Below, in pieces: positions 17,552-26,253 of a stretch of 64,000 nucleotides of DNA. Numbering within the stretch: the first letter of the stretch is position 1; each line of letters opens with the position of its first letter. A program made the translations under genes and the position numbers. Source of the DNA: DATAMF01 sp964472565 (GTDB taxonomy: Bacteria; Chloroflexota; Anaerolineae; Aggregatilineales; Aggregatilineaceae); NCBI GenBank assembly GCA_964472565.1, contig CAYYNB010000008.1, forward strand, positions 6,863-70,862, read 5' to 3'. The notes beneath the pieces are model-generated. The model was not told the DNA's origin. It saw nothing but the letters and a program-made list of their open reading frames with translations, and ran no database searches.

Positions 17552-19249
17552 ATGAAAAAAGTCCGACTTTTACTCCTTTTGCCGGTTCTGTTATCTTTTT
17601 CGATCACCGTTGCGCAGGGTGATGTTTTCCCGCTGCCCGCTGATCTGTATATTCTCACTTCGGATCATATGGTGATCCGGCTGGATGCGGCGACGGGTTC
17701 GCAAACCATGCTCTCCCCAATCGATCAGCCGGTGATCGACTTTGACATCGCGCCCGACAACCAGTGGTATGTCTACCGCACCAGCGCCAACAACGCCGTG
17801 ATCGTCACCCAGATCGACGGCTACAACGGCTATGTGCTGGAATTTGACGTGCCCGCGCCGCCCATCACCGGGCAGGGCCAGACTATCGCCTGGTCACCCG
17901 ATGCCCAGATGATCGCCTATCTGGTCCCGAACGGCGTGCGTATCGCGCAGGTGTCAGCGGGTGAATATGGCTCACCCCTCTTCGATACCATCGAGGGCGG
18001 CCCCTGGGTTGATCTGCGCTGGGATGCGATTGATACCCTGATGCTGCGCGATCAACACGACGGCAGGCGCTCGATCCGGCTGGAAAATGGCGACTGGGTG
18101 CGCGGCGAAGACTCCGGCGGTTTTACGCCGACAGATGAACTGTCTTCGACTTCGCTCGCAGCGGAAGGCATCCGCTTCGCCAATGGCACCGTCGTGCCCG
18201 GCACCGCTGGCGCGCGGGCATTCAGTTGGGGACCACTGACCGACGACTCGATCCAAATTTTCCGGCCCTCTCCGCTCTATTTTCTGATGGATGATAACAG
18301 CGGCACGGCCCAGGTCTGGCAGCTTACACCCGGTTCGGACGCAGGCACGGCAGCAATCACTGCCGAAACGTCAGCCATCACCAGTTATGCGCTGGCTGAC
18401 ACCCAGATCGCCTTTGTTTCCGGTAATCTGCTGGTCGCCGCCAACCTGGACGGTTCCAACCGCCGCGAACTCGCCACACTGATTGGGGATAATATGATGT
18501 TCGGCCTCGATTGGAGTCCCGACAGCACGCAGATCGCCTATAACGATCAGCGTGGCCTGTGGACCGTCACCACCGACGCCAGCCAGCCGCCCCGCCTGAT
18601 CCTGCAAAATTCGCAGGATCAGAATGTAGGCAGTCTGCGCTTTTACAGCGATGCGCGCTGGAGTCCCGATGGCACGCGGATGCTTGTCACCGTCGGCTAC
18701 TACGAAGGCGCTGCGCCGGGCATCGTGGATGTGACCAGCGGCAGCATTACCGAATTTCCCTCTGCCAGTTCGTCACAAAGCCTGTGGACGGCTGACGGGC
18801 GCGTGATCACCTGGGCCGCCGCGTTCGGCTATCAGACTCCTGGCCTTTATCTGCTCGATCCTGCCCAACCGGATACACCCACTACGCTGCTGAATGAGTC
18901 CTATCCCGTCCTCGACGTGGCCCAGTCATCCGATGGCGGCTGGCTGGTGCTGGTCAGTTCGGCAGGATCGATGGGGCCGCAGTATGTCTATCCCCTTTAT
19001 GCCGCGACGCTGGAAGGATCGTTTGACAGCGCCGGATTTGAAAAAAATGGCGTTTTCCTCGACTATCCCCAGCTTGCGCCCGCATCCGATCCCGAAGCGG
19101 TTTTAGCCGCCGGATTGCACAGCGCCACCTATAATGAGCAAAATCGATTGGCCGGTCAACTGGTGATCGCCGCGCCCACGCAGGGCCAGCGCACCAACAT
19201 TGACACGCCGCGCCCGGTGTGGGATATTCAATGGGGGACACCGCATTAG
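17552..19249 (+). CDS. Exported TolB-like beta-propeller protein
   Basis: 566 residues with a clear signal peptide (MKKVRLLLLLPVLLSFSITVAQG) if started at the ATG at 17552; an in-frame ATG at 17522 adds ten residues. Several blades carry the WSPD-type turn (AWSPDAQMIAYL, WSPDSTQIAYN, WSPDGTRMLVTV), as in PD40/TolB propellers. No enzyme motif is visible. A -10-like TATACT lies about 40 bases upstream. It is 15 bases before the response-regulator gene, so it may be part of the same operon and report on envelope state. That link is inference. Confidence 0.7.
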   Translation: MKKVRLLLLLPVLLSFSITVAQGDVFPLPADLYILTSDHMVIRLDAATGSQTMLSPIDQPVIDFDIAPDNQWYVYRTSANNAVIVTQIDGYNGYVLEFDVPAPPITGQGQTIAWSPDAQMIAYLVPNGVRIAQVSAGEYGSPLFDTIEGGPWVDLRWDAIDTLMLRDQHDGRRSIRLENGDWVRGEDSGGFTPTDELSSTSLAAEGIRFANGTVVPGTAGARAFSWGPLTDDSIQIFRPSPLYFLMDDNSGTAQVWQLTPGSDAGTAAITAETSAITSYALADTQIAFVSGNLLVAANLDGSNRRELATLIGDNMMFGLDWSPDSTQIAYNDQRGLWTVTTDASQPPRLILQNSQDQNVGSLRFYSDARWSPDGTRMLVTVGYYEGAAPGIVDVTSGSITEFPSASSSQSLWTADGRVITWAAAFGYQTPGLYLLDPAQPDTPTTLLNESYPVLDVAQSSDGGWLVLVSSAGSMGPQYVYPLYAATLEGSFDSAGFEKNGVFLDYPQLAPASDPEAVLAAGLHSATYNEQNRLAGQLVIAAPTQGQRTNIDTPRPVWDIQWGTPH

Positions 19250-19264
19250 AAAGGACAGCGCCTG

Positions 19265-19942
19265 ATGCCTGAACGCATTCTGGTGGTTGAAGATGAAATA
19301 CGCATCGCCCAGTTTTTAAAACGCGGTCTGATCTACGAAGGCTACCGCGTGGATACCGCTTACGATGGGCAGGCCGGGTTAGATATGGCCCGCGAACAGC
19401 CGCCCGATCTGGTGATTCTGGATTGGATGCTGCCCGGCATGGACGGGCTGGAAGTCTGCAAACGGCTGCGCGCGGCGGGTGATGTCCCGATCCTGATGCT
19501 GACCGCCAAAGAAGAAGTCCAGGATCGCGTGATGGGCCTCGATGCCGGAGCCGATGATTATCTGGTCAAGCCCTTTTCATTTGATGAACTCATGGCCCGC
19601 ATCCGGGCGTTGTTCCGCCGGGCTGCGCCTTCCTCGCGCCCGGAAGTCCTGCGGTTTGGTGATCTCACCCTCGACACCGGCACACACCGCGCCCAGCGCG
19701 GCGAGTATTTTATTGATCTGACCGCCAAAGAATACGAACTGCTCGAACTGCTTCTGCGCAACCCGCGCCGCGTACTGACCCGCGAAATGATCTTTGATCG
19801 CGTCTGGGGCTACGATTTCGGCGGCGAAAGTAACATCATCGAAGTGTATGTCCGCTATCTGCGCCAGAAAACCGAAGAACACAACGAACCGCGCCTGATC
19901 CATACTGTGCGGGGTGTGGGGTACGTTCTGCGCGAAGAATAA
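19265..19942 (+). CDS. OmpR/PhoB-family response regulator
   Basis: 225 residues, standard length. Receiver: VVEDE, phospho-acceptor Asp53 in LVILDWMLPGMDG, and YLVKPFSFDEL. The C-terminal winged helix (LTAKEYELLELLL, IFDRVWGYDF, HTVRGVGYVLRE) is of the OmpR type. It lies 15 bases after the propeller gene and about 215 bases before its probable partner kinase on the same strand. The family binds phased direct repeats; 11-base-phased repeats precede the downstream PDZ gene and pspA. GAAAGGACAG is the ribosome site. Confidence 0.92.
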   Translation: MPERILVVEDEIRIAQFLKRGLIYEGYRVDTAYDGQAGLDMAREQPPDLVILDWMLPGMDGLEVCKRLRAAGDVPILMLTAKEEVQDRVMGLDAGADDYLVKPFSFDELMARIRALFRRAAPSSRPEVLRFGDLTLDTGTHRAQRGEYFIDLTAKEYELLELLLRNPRRVLTREMIFDRVWGYDFGGESNIIEVYVRYLRQKTEEHNEPRLIHTVRGVGYVLREE

Positions 19943-20014
19943 GGGCTGCGCCATTTACCCCATCCCTAAAGGAAGGGGAGTCAAACCGGATGAATAGGGT
20001 AGATGGCCTGATAG
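19943..20014. repeat. Dispersed repeat family A, copy 3
   Basis: Immediately after the regulator stop: GGGCTGCGCCA, TTTACCCCATCCC, GGGGAGTCAAACCGGATGAATAGGG, matching the copies at 2308 and 12623 in order, with the central part shortened. Confidence 0.5.
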
Positions 20015-20019
20015 CTCAC

Positions 20020-20055
20020 AACCGGGAGCAGCGCGCCGAGTGCTCCCGGTTTTTC
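20020..20055 (+). terminator. Terminator between response regulator and kinase
   Basis: 11-bp stem AACCGGGAGCA (20020-20030) with TGCTCCCGGTT (20041-20051), 10-base loop, then TTTC. It splits the regulator from its kinase, so the kinase probably has its own promoter (TACAAT near 20122). Confidence 0.75.
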
Positions 20056-20157
20056 ATATTTTTCCCACGTTTTTTCCACGATCCCATCAGCAAATTCTCA
20101 TCGGGCACTAACCTTATCGTGCTACAATTTAATTCGGTGCGATAAAGAGCTAAATCT

Positions 20158-21600
20158 GTGACGATCCGAACCCGACTGACCTTCTTATATTCCAGTCTGC
20201 TGGCAATAGTCATCCTGATGTTCAGCGCGGCGACCACCAGTGTTCTGAACTGGACCCTCCGCAATCAGGTGGATATTACGCTGGTTAAGGCGGTCACAGG
20301 CATGCATACCTATGCCCAGGCCAGCTTTGAGGCCCCCAACGACTCCCCCATGCCCAACGTCAACAGCCTCAGCACCCCTGGTATGTGGGTCCAGATCTGG
20401 AGCATGGACGCCCAGGGCCAGCACTTCCAATACCGCACCTCGCTGCCGGGTTATAACGATCCCCTTGATCCCGACGCGCTGAGTCAGAAGCAGGAAGTAC
20501 GGCGTGATGTAGTGGTCGAAGGGGCGCATCTGCGCGTGGTCACAGTGCCGTTTACCATTAATGGGCAAATCGCAGGGCATATTCAGGCCGCCGCCTCCCT
20601 GCGCACCGTCGATGCGGCCATTGATCGCCTGCTGAAAATTATGCTCATCGGTGGGGCCGCCTCGCTGTTAGCCTCACTCCTGCTCGGCGACATCCTCACC
20701 CGCCGCGCGCTCCAACCCATTGATGACATCGCCCAGACCGCCCAGCAGATCACCGCTGCCGATGACCTGGGCCGCCGTATCCCCTACAAAGGCCCGCAGG
20801 ACGAACTCGGCCAGCTCACGACAACCTTCAATGAAACGCTCGAACGCCTGGAACGCCTGTTTAATGCCCAGCGCCGTTTTGTGGCCGATGTCTCCCACGA
20901 GATGCGCACGCCGCTAACCTCGATTTTGGGCAATGTGGAACTGATGCAGCGTTACGGCTACGACACCGAAGCAATGGACGCCATCCAGAGCGAAGCCAGC
21001 CGGATGTCGCGGCTGGTGGGTGATCTGCTGCTGCTCGCCAAAGCTGATGCCGGGCGTCTCTCGCTCGAACAGCGCCTGGTCGAACTCGATACCCTCGTGC
21101 TGGAGGTGTACAATCAGGTCCGCCAGCTCAGCAAGGATGAGCCGGTTGAAGTCCATCTCGGCCAGATCGATCAGGCCCAAGTGATCGGTGATCCAGACCG
21201 GCTGAAACAGCTTTTGCTCAATCTGGTGACGAATGGCGTGAAATACACCCCGGCGGGCGGTAAAGTTACCCTCTCGATGAGCCGCGATGCACAGTTTGTC
21301 ACAGTCCAGATCAGCGATACAGGCATTGGCATCGCGCCGGAACATCTCCCTCATATTTTTGACCGCTTCTACCGGGTGGATAAAGATCGTTCGCGCGCCA
21401 ATGGCGGCACGGGCCTGGGGCTGTCCATCGCCAAGTGGATCGCGGATACGCACGGCGGACGGCTGCACGTCCTGAGTACGCTCAATGAAGGCTCGACCTT
21501 CAGTGTCCAGCTTCCGCTCGCGCCTGGTTTTGTTCCGCCCGAATCGCTCAAGGAAACCATCCCCCATATCAAAGTGATGCGTGTGCCGCGCCCGCGCTGA
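20158..21600 (+). CDS. HAMP sensor histidine kinase
   Basis: 480 residues starting at GTG. One helix near the N-terminus (LLAIVILMFSAATTSVLNW), a periplasmic-type loop of about 130 residues, a second helix (IMLIGGAASLLASLLLGDIL), then HAMP (RRALQPIDDIAQTAQQI), the H box VSHEMRTPLTSIL (His about 248), N box NLVTNGVKYTPAGG, and G boxes DTGIGIAPEHL and GTGLGLSIAKW. Classic membrane sensor, partner of the regulator at 19265. A CTTATCG/CGATAAAG imperfect inverted repeat and a TACAAT -10 lie in the upstream gap. No strong Shine-Dalgarno is visible at the GTG. Confidence 0.9.
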   Translation: MTIRTRLTFLYSSLLAIVILMFSAATTSVLNWTLRNQVDITLVKAVTGMHTYAQASFEAPNDSPMPNVNSLSTPGMWVQIWSMDAQGQHFQYRTSLPGYNDPLDPDALSQKQEVRRDVVVEGAHLRVVTVPFTINGQIAGHIQAAASLRTVDAAIDRLLKIMLIGGAASLLASLLLGDILTRRALQPIDDIAQTAQQITAADDLGRRIPYKGPQDELGQLTTTFNETLERLERLFNAQRRFVADVSHEMRTPLTSILGNVELMQRYGYDTEAMDAIQSEASRMSRLVGDLLLLAKADAGRLSLEQRLVELDTLVLEVYNQVRQLSKDEPVEVHLGQIDQAQVIGDPDRLKQLLLNLVTNGVKYTPAGGKVTLSMSRDAQFVTVQISDTGIGIAPEHLPHIFDRFYRVDKDRSRANGGTGLGLSIAKWIADTHGGRLHVLSTLNEGSTFSVQLPLAPGFVPPESLKETIPHIKVMRVPRPR

Positions 21601-21601
21601 T

Positions 21602-21644
21602 TTCTAAGCAACTTCTTAGATTCGAATTACACAAAGTTTACATT
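21602..21644 (+). promoter_or_regulatory. Two pairs of 11-base-phased direct repeats upstream of PDZ gene
   Basis: TTCTAAG (21602-21608) and TTCTTAG (21613-21619), then TTACACA (21627-21633) and TTACATT (21638-21644). Each pair has an 11-base period, as used by OmpR-family regulators. The binding role is inferred. Confidence 0.4.
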
Positions 21645-21704
21645 TGGATGCGAAATTAAAAATGCTCCCAGCGACTACGGGTAATGAATGGAGTGGAGGA
21701 AACA

Positions 21705-22919
21705 ATGAATTTCACCAAACGTTTAACAGTAGCAGCGCTTCTTGCGGCGCTGGCTTTCACCAGTCTGATGCCAGCTTATGCCAGCAGCCAGATTTCTGAC
21801 CGCCTGGCCCTTCAGCAGGAAGCCGAAAAAGCATGGTTAGGTGTGGGTATCAGTGATACCGATGCGGGTGTCATCGTCAGTGAAGTGGCATCCGGCTCGC
21901 CCGCCGAGGATGCCGGGCTGCAAGTGGGTGATCTGATTCTGGCTATCGACGGCGACGAAGTAACCTCGTCTCAAATGCTCAGCGAAGCAGTCCAGGGCCA
22001 TGTTCCGAGCGACGAAGTAACCCTCACCGTACGTTCGGGTGACGACGAGCGTGATGTGACGGTTATCCTGGGCACACGTCCCGCTGATATTGACCAGCGG
22101 CCCCAGGTCGGCAGTAATTTCGAAGGGATGCTCGACTTTTTGGGTGTGCAGTTCGAATGGACTGACGAAGGATTAGCTATCACCCGCATTGACGCAGCAT
22201 CGGCGTTGGCTGGCCTGGGCTTCCAGGAAGGGGATGTGATCACTGCGATCAATGGCGAGTCCGTCGAGGGTATGCATCCGCGTGATCTGATGCAGCTTTT
22301 GCGCGGCGGCGAAGCGCTAACCTTTACGGTGCTGCGTGATGGCNNNNNNNNNNNNNNNNNNNNNNNNNNNNNNNNNNNNNNNNNNNNNNNNNNNNNNNNN
22401 NNNNNNNNNNNNNNNNNNNNNNNNNNNNNNNNNNNNNNNNNNNCAGAAGTCGAAATCGAAGTGGACCTCTCCGACCTCAACATTATGCCACTGATCCCCG
22501 ACGGTCAGGGCTTCATGATGGGTGAATTCCCGCTTCAGCTTGGCGTCCAGTTCACCACCCTCACGGCTGACATCGCCGCGGAAAAAGGTCTGTCCGTGAC
22601 CGAGGGCGCGCTGATCGAAGAAGTGGTGGATGACACGCCTGCCGCCGAAGCCGGTTTGCAAGTTGGTGATGTGATCACCGCGGTGGATGGCGATCAGGTA
22701 GACGAGGAACATACCCTGCCGGATCGTCTCGCCGCCTATGAAGAAGGTGATGTCGTGATGCTCAGTGTGCTGCGCGGTGAAGAAACGCTGGACATCGAAG
22801 TAACGCTCGGCCCCAACGTGCGCGGGCATTTCCAGTTCTTCATGCCGGGTCTGCCCGAAGGCCATCCCACCATTCCCAGCCAACCGGATGACACCTCATC
22901 CGACAACCCGAACGCCTGA
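21705..22919 (+). CDS. Exported triple-PDZ protein (HtrA-like, no protease domain seen), interrupted by assembly gap
   Basis: About 404 residues, with a signal peptide (LTVAALLAALAFTSLMPAYA) from the ATG at 21705, which has GGAGGAAACA upstream. Three PDZ-like modules are visible: WLGVGIS...GSPAEDAGLQVGDLILAIDG, FLGVQFEW...GFQEGDVITAING and LGVQFTTL...TPAAEAGLQVGDVITAVDG. The trypsin-like catalytic domain of HtrA/DegP is absent. A 100-base N run (22344-22443) removes the region between PDZ 2 and 3; a frame consistent with 100 bases continues, but the true gap length is unknown. It could be a periplasmic or surface adaptor or chaperone downstream of the two-component pair. Confidence 0.7.
   Translation: MNFTKRLTVAALLAALAFTSLMPAYASSQISDRLALQQEAEKAWLGVGISDTDAGVIVSEVASGSPAEDAGLQVGDLILAIDGDEVTSSQMLSEAVQGHVPSDEVTLTVRSGDDERDVTVILGTRPADIDQRPQVGSNFEGMLDFLGVQFEWTDEGLAITRIDAASALAGLGFQEGDVITAINGESVEGMHPRDLMQLLRGGEALTFTVLRDGXXXXXXXXXXXXXXXXXXXXXXXXXXXXXXXXXXEVEIEVDLSDLNIMPLIPDGQGFMMGEFPLQLGVQFTTLTADIAAEKGLSVTEGALIEEVVDDTPAAEAGLQVGDVITAVDGDQVDEEHTLPDRLAAYEEGDVVMLSVLRGEETLDIEVTLGPNVRGHFQFFMPGLPEGHPTIPSQPDDTSSDNPNA
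22344..22443. other. Assembly gap (100 N)
   Basis: Exactly 100 unknown bases inside the PDZ gene. The round number suggests a placeholder rather than a measured length, perhaps because repeated PDZ DNA broke the assembly. Confidence 0.95.
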
Positions 22920-22942
22920 CACAATATCTGACACAATGATAG

Positions 22943-22971
22943 GGGGGCACGCCGCAGTGCCCCCGTTTTTT
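22943..22971 (+). terminator. Terminator after the PDZ gene
   Basis: Stem GGGGGCAC (22943-22950) with GTGCCCCC (22957-22964), 6-base loop, then GTTTTTTATG. It also separates the convergent minus-strand propeller gene. Confidence 0.85.
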
Positions 22972-22979
22972 ATGACGCT

Positions 22980-24374
22980 TCAGGGGATCCACTGCGGAAA
23001 ATAGGCATTCTCTGCCACTCGCACCAGTTCATCTTTTGTCAGGTCATAAACCCAGATTTCAGGCCGCGCCCCCGCTGTCGTCAGCGAAAACCGTTGGAAC
23101 ACAATCCGCTGTCCCGCCGCGTCCCACTGCATCGCCGCGTGATTATAGTTGGCATCTACCACCAGCGGGTCGATTTCGCCTGTTATTTCATCCCGCTGGT
23201 AAATCTGTTTCCCCATTGTATAGTGATCATCCAGATACCGGCGTGCGATCAGCATCGTTTGACCATCCGGCGACCAGACACCCGCCCCATCTTCAACTGG
23301 CGTCTCGTCCGACCCGCTCACCAATGTGCGTGACGATGTTGCAAAATCCACCACTTCCAGATGGGTATAAAACTGGCTGCCCAGTGCCCCGCGCAGCAGC
23401 ACCGGGTAAACCAGTCGGCTGCCATCCGGCGCAAAGTGTCCAACCTCGCCCTGCATACTCTCGATAATCACATCGGTGCGCGCGGTAAAATCATGCACAC
23501 GGATACCCGGCAGTGAGGCATCAAACACCGCTAGTCGCTGTCCATCCGGCGACCACACCGGGCCATACCCAAGAATCTGCTGATCTGAGAACAGCAGTGT
23601 GGTGTCCAGCGTTGTCACATCCAGCAGCCACACCCGGCTGGGACTCAAACCCAGGCCCAGCCCGCTGTTCAATTCTTCGCGCTGGTAGGCCATCAGTTTG
23701 CCATCTGGCCTCCACGCGGGCATGGTACAGCGAGCATCCACACAGTGTGTCACCTGCCGCTTGGTGAATGTCGCAAAATCGAGAAGCCATATATCAATCG
23801 ACCCATCGTCGTTGTACGCGGAATAGGCAATCTCGCTGCCGTTCGGACTCACCGCAAAGTCTTCGATCCCGCTCCTGATCGTGGTGATTTGGTAGACTGC
23901 CCCGGTTTCCAGGTCGCTCATAAAAATATTCTGCTCGAATGCATCCGACGGAGCCAGATACACGACGCGCGGCAGTCGCACGGTAAACGACCACTGGAAA
24001 TCTTCCTCCAAAGTTGTGCCGCGCACTTTAGATTCTGCGCCCGCCGCAATGCGCACCGTATACGTTTGTCCGGCGGCCAACGGTTGGCGCGGCGCAAAGC
24101 GCACCGTGCGCGCATCTATCCACATAAAATCGCCGTCCACTGCCGGAACCATCTCAAAATGCGTTTCCACCGATCCCGCGTTCATTGGGTCCGAAAACCG
24201 CACCCGAATCGCCTCCGATCCGCTGGCGGTGCCCTGCGGCGCATAACCGTTATCTGCAATCGTGATGTGGACATGATTCCCGGCCAGCACCACGCCCGCG
24301 ATCCCCACAATCAGCCCGGCGATCACAACCCCAACGATCAGATCAAACCGATCAATAAACTGTCGCTGTTTCAT
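22980..24374 (-). CDS. Membrane-anchored Ig-like/beta-propeller protein
   Basis: 464 residues. One N-terminal membrane helix (LIVGVVIAGLIVGIAGVVLAG), then an Ig-like SbsA/Big_5-type domain (IRVRFSDPMNAGSVETHFEM and FAPRQPLAAGQTYTVRI), then a TolB/PD40 propeller (AVSPNGSEIAYSAYN, WRPDGKLMAYQ, WSPDGQRLAVFD, WSPDGQTMLIARRY). The domain order is common in surface proteins of this lineage. Its start is 10 bases from the stop of the TIGR03943 gene, so it is the last gene of a three-gene minus-strand operon with the permease pair. The catalytic role is unknown; a cell-surface sensor or scaffold is likely. Confidence 0.75.
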   Translation of the reverse strand: MKQRQFIDRFDLIVGVVIAGLIVGIAGVVLAGNHVHITIADNGYAPQGTASGSEAIRVRFSDPMNAGSVETHFEMVPAVDGDFMWIDARTVRFAPRQPLAAGQTYTVRIAAGAESKVRGTTLEEDFQWSFTVRLPRVVYLAPSDAFEQNIFMSDLETGAVYQITTIRSGIEDFAVSPNGSEIAYSAYNDDGSIDIWLLDFATFTKRQVTHCVDARCTMPAWRPDGKLMAYQREELNSGLGLGLSPSRVWLLDVTTLDTTLLFSDQQILGYGPVWSPDGQRLAVFDASLPGIRVHDFTARTDVIIESMQGEVGHFAPDGSRLVYPVLLRGALGSQFYTHLEVVDFATSSRTLVSGSDETPVEDGAGVWSPDGQTMLIARRYLDDHYTMGKQIYQRDEITGEIDPLVVDANYNHAAMQWDAAGQRIVFQRFSLTTAGARPEIWVYDLTKDELVRVAENAYFPQWIP

Positions 24375-24384
24375 TCCCCCATCC

Positions 24385-25164
24385 TCACGGATACAAATAG
24401 GGATTGGCCGGCTGCGCGATCCGCTCGATTCCGCCGGGAGCCACCACCAACACCGGGCGCAGTTGGCCGTCGATCAGCTTGGCCTCAAAACTCCCGCGCA
24501 CGCGCACCCAGCTATCCTGTTTCAGGCTTGCCGCCTCCGGCCATTCGACCACCAGCCCAATCGACATTGCATCCGCCACACAGCAACTTATAACGAAACG
24601 CGCTGCTAAAAATTGGGTCGCCGGATCAAATCGCGCATCCCGGTATACAAACCCGATGACATCAGCCTGCTGTCCATTGAATGTGGTTGGATCAGACTCA
24701 ATCGCAAACGCGCGCTGCCACTCCAACACGTTTCGATCCAGCGGGTTATCCTCGATCTCTTCCACACTGATCACATCGATACTGCTCAGATCAGCGGCGA
24801 TCTCCCCTTCGACGCTGCGGCTGTCCAGCGGCTGCGACGGCACCAGCACCCCAAACAAAAACGGCAAAAACACGATCCCCAGGCTGGCCCATTCGCGCAC
24901 CCTCGCCAGCCGTTTAGGGGTGTCAGGAGTATGGGGATCGTGATCGTGTTCGTGATGGTGGCCGTGTTCATGCCCATACTGCGATCCGCGCAGCAGCCCC
25001 ACCGCCTGCATTCCGGCCAGCACCAACAGCAGGCCCGCCGCGATCCACGACAGCCATACAAATTTTTCCGCGATATAGTTTGTGACATTGCCGCTGAACA
25101 GGTTATAGGTAAAATACAGCCCGGTCAGCCCCAAAATCGCCACCTGTGCCCAACGTCGAAGCAT
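24385..25164 (-). CDS. TIGR03943/YcgQ-family permease partner with His-rich loop
   Basis: 259 residues. Two N-terminal membrane helices, a strongly His-rich cytosolic or loop segment (GHEHGHHHEHDHDPH at about residues 65-79), a third helix, and a C-terminal domain containing FVISCCVADAM, the CC-x-AD pattern typical of the family. These proteins are encoded next to YraQ/YcgR-type permeases, as here. The His cluster suggests binding of Zn, Ni or Co, which is inference. The gene lies 3 bases after the permease stop, probably translationally coupled. Confidence 0.85.
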   Translation of the reverse strand: MLRRWAQVAILGLTGLYFTYNLFSGNVTNYIAEKFVWLSWIAAGLLLVLAGMQAVGLLRGSQYGHEHGHHHEHDHDPHTPDTPKRLARVREWASLGIVFLPFLFGVLVPSQPLDSRSVEGEIAADLSSIDVISVEEIEDNPLDRNVLEWQRAFAIESDPTTFNGQQADVIGFVYRDARFDPATQFLAARFVISCCVADAMSIGLVVEWPEAASLKQDSWVRVRGSFEAKLIDGQLRPVLVVAPGGIERIAQPANPYLYP

Positions 25165-25167
25165 GGG

Positions 25168-26124
25168 CTAAAACCTCACATTCAAATTAATCCAGATCGA
25201 AATGAGCGCGGTCATCAAAAAAGACAGCAAAATCAGGTACAACACCACGCGGCGGTGAAACACGCCCACAAACATCAGCGTACTTTTGACATCCACCATC
25301 GGCCCAAACGTCAAAAAGGCCAGAATCGAGCCGAGCGTAAAATTATTAGCGAACCCCAGCGCGACAAACGCATCTGCGGTGCTGCAAATCGAGAGAATGA
25401 ACGCCAGCGCCTGCATCACAAACACCGAATTTACCGGGTTCGTCGCCAAATCCTGAAGTTCCCCTTGTGTGATGACAAACTGCATCCCCGCCGCCAGCAT
25501 CGAGCCGATGATCAGGTAGCGGCCCATTTCAAAAAATTCATCGCCTGCCAGCGTCAATGCATACCGCAGCCCCGGCAGCAGCGCCATCCGCGCGCGTGTG
25601 TGCCCCCCGGCGGCTGGAATCGGCGCGATCATCAGCATCGGGGCCAGGGTCAGCCCGCCGGAGATTGACGATGCAACCGGTTCGCGCAGCAGCCGATCCG
25701 TTCGCCGCTGCAAACTGAATAACATCCCAATCGACACCGCCACCACCAGTGCCACCATAACGCGCAGATAGATCATCTCCACCGCGCGCGCATGAAAAGC
25801 CGCATACGTCCCCGCGATCACAATCGGATTGATCACTGGCGAAGCCAGCAAAAATGCGATCCCGACGGGCGCAGGCAGCCCTTTACGATACAACCGCCGT
25901 GTTACCGGGACCACACCGCATTCACACACCGGAAACGCGAATCCCATCAAGCCGCCGGTCAGCGCCGCAAGGATCGGATTACGCGGCACAAACCGCGCCA
26001 GATCATCATGGTTGACAAAAGCTTCGATCAATCCCGATACCAGCGTTCCCAACAGCAAAAACGGCGCAGCCTCGATAAATATGCCCAGGAAACGGGTGCT
26101 GAATACCGCTAAAGTATCATCCAC
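25168..26124 (-). CDS. YraQ/YcgR-family permease (UPF0718, ArsP-like)
   Basis: 318 residues with about eight membrane helices. The family signature FPVCECGVVPVTRRLYRKG lies near residues 80-98, and it starts with a characteristic IFIEAAPFLLLGTLVSGLIEAF helix. Members are metal or organo-arsenical permeases or are uncharacterised. It heads an operon with the TIGR03943 partner and the Ig/propeller protein. The start ATG at 26124 has AGGAAAGACC upstream. Substrate not determined; the neighbour's His-rich segment points to a transition metal. Confidence 0.85.
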   Translation of the reverse strand: MDDTLAVFSTRFLGIFIEAAPFLLLGTLVSGLIEAFVNHDDLARFVPRNPILAALTGGLMGFAFPVCECGVVPVTRRLYRKGLPAPVGIAFLLASPVINPIVIAGTYAAFHARAVEMIYLRVMVALVVAVSIGMLFSLQRRTDRLLREPVASSISGGLTLAPMLMIAPIPAAGGHTRARMALLPGLRYALTLAGDEFFEMGRYLIIGSMLAAGMQFVITQGELQDLATNPVNSVFVMQALAFILSICSTADAFVALGFANNFTLGSILAFLTFGPMVDVKSTLMFVGVFHRRVVLYLILLSFLMTALISIWINLNVRF

Positions 26125-26194
26125 AGGTCTTTCCTCCTGCGCCCCAATTATACGAATCTATCGCGCCAGGAACATAAATGTCAGATTAATATCA

Positions 26195-26228
26195 CAAAAA
26201 AAAGAGAGGATCAGGGTGATCCTCTCTT
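26195..26228 (-). terminator. Strong terminator of the efflux operon (minus strand)
   Basis: A 12-bp perfect stem, AAGAGAGGATCA (26202-26213) with TGATCCTCTCTT (26217-26228) around GGG, followed on the minus strand by eight T (26196-26203). It ends the TetR-MFS operon. Confidence 0.85.
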
Positions 26229-26253
26229 CGGCCCACTTCCCCGCGCGGAATTG

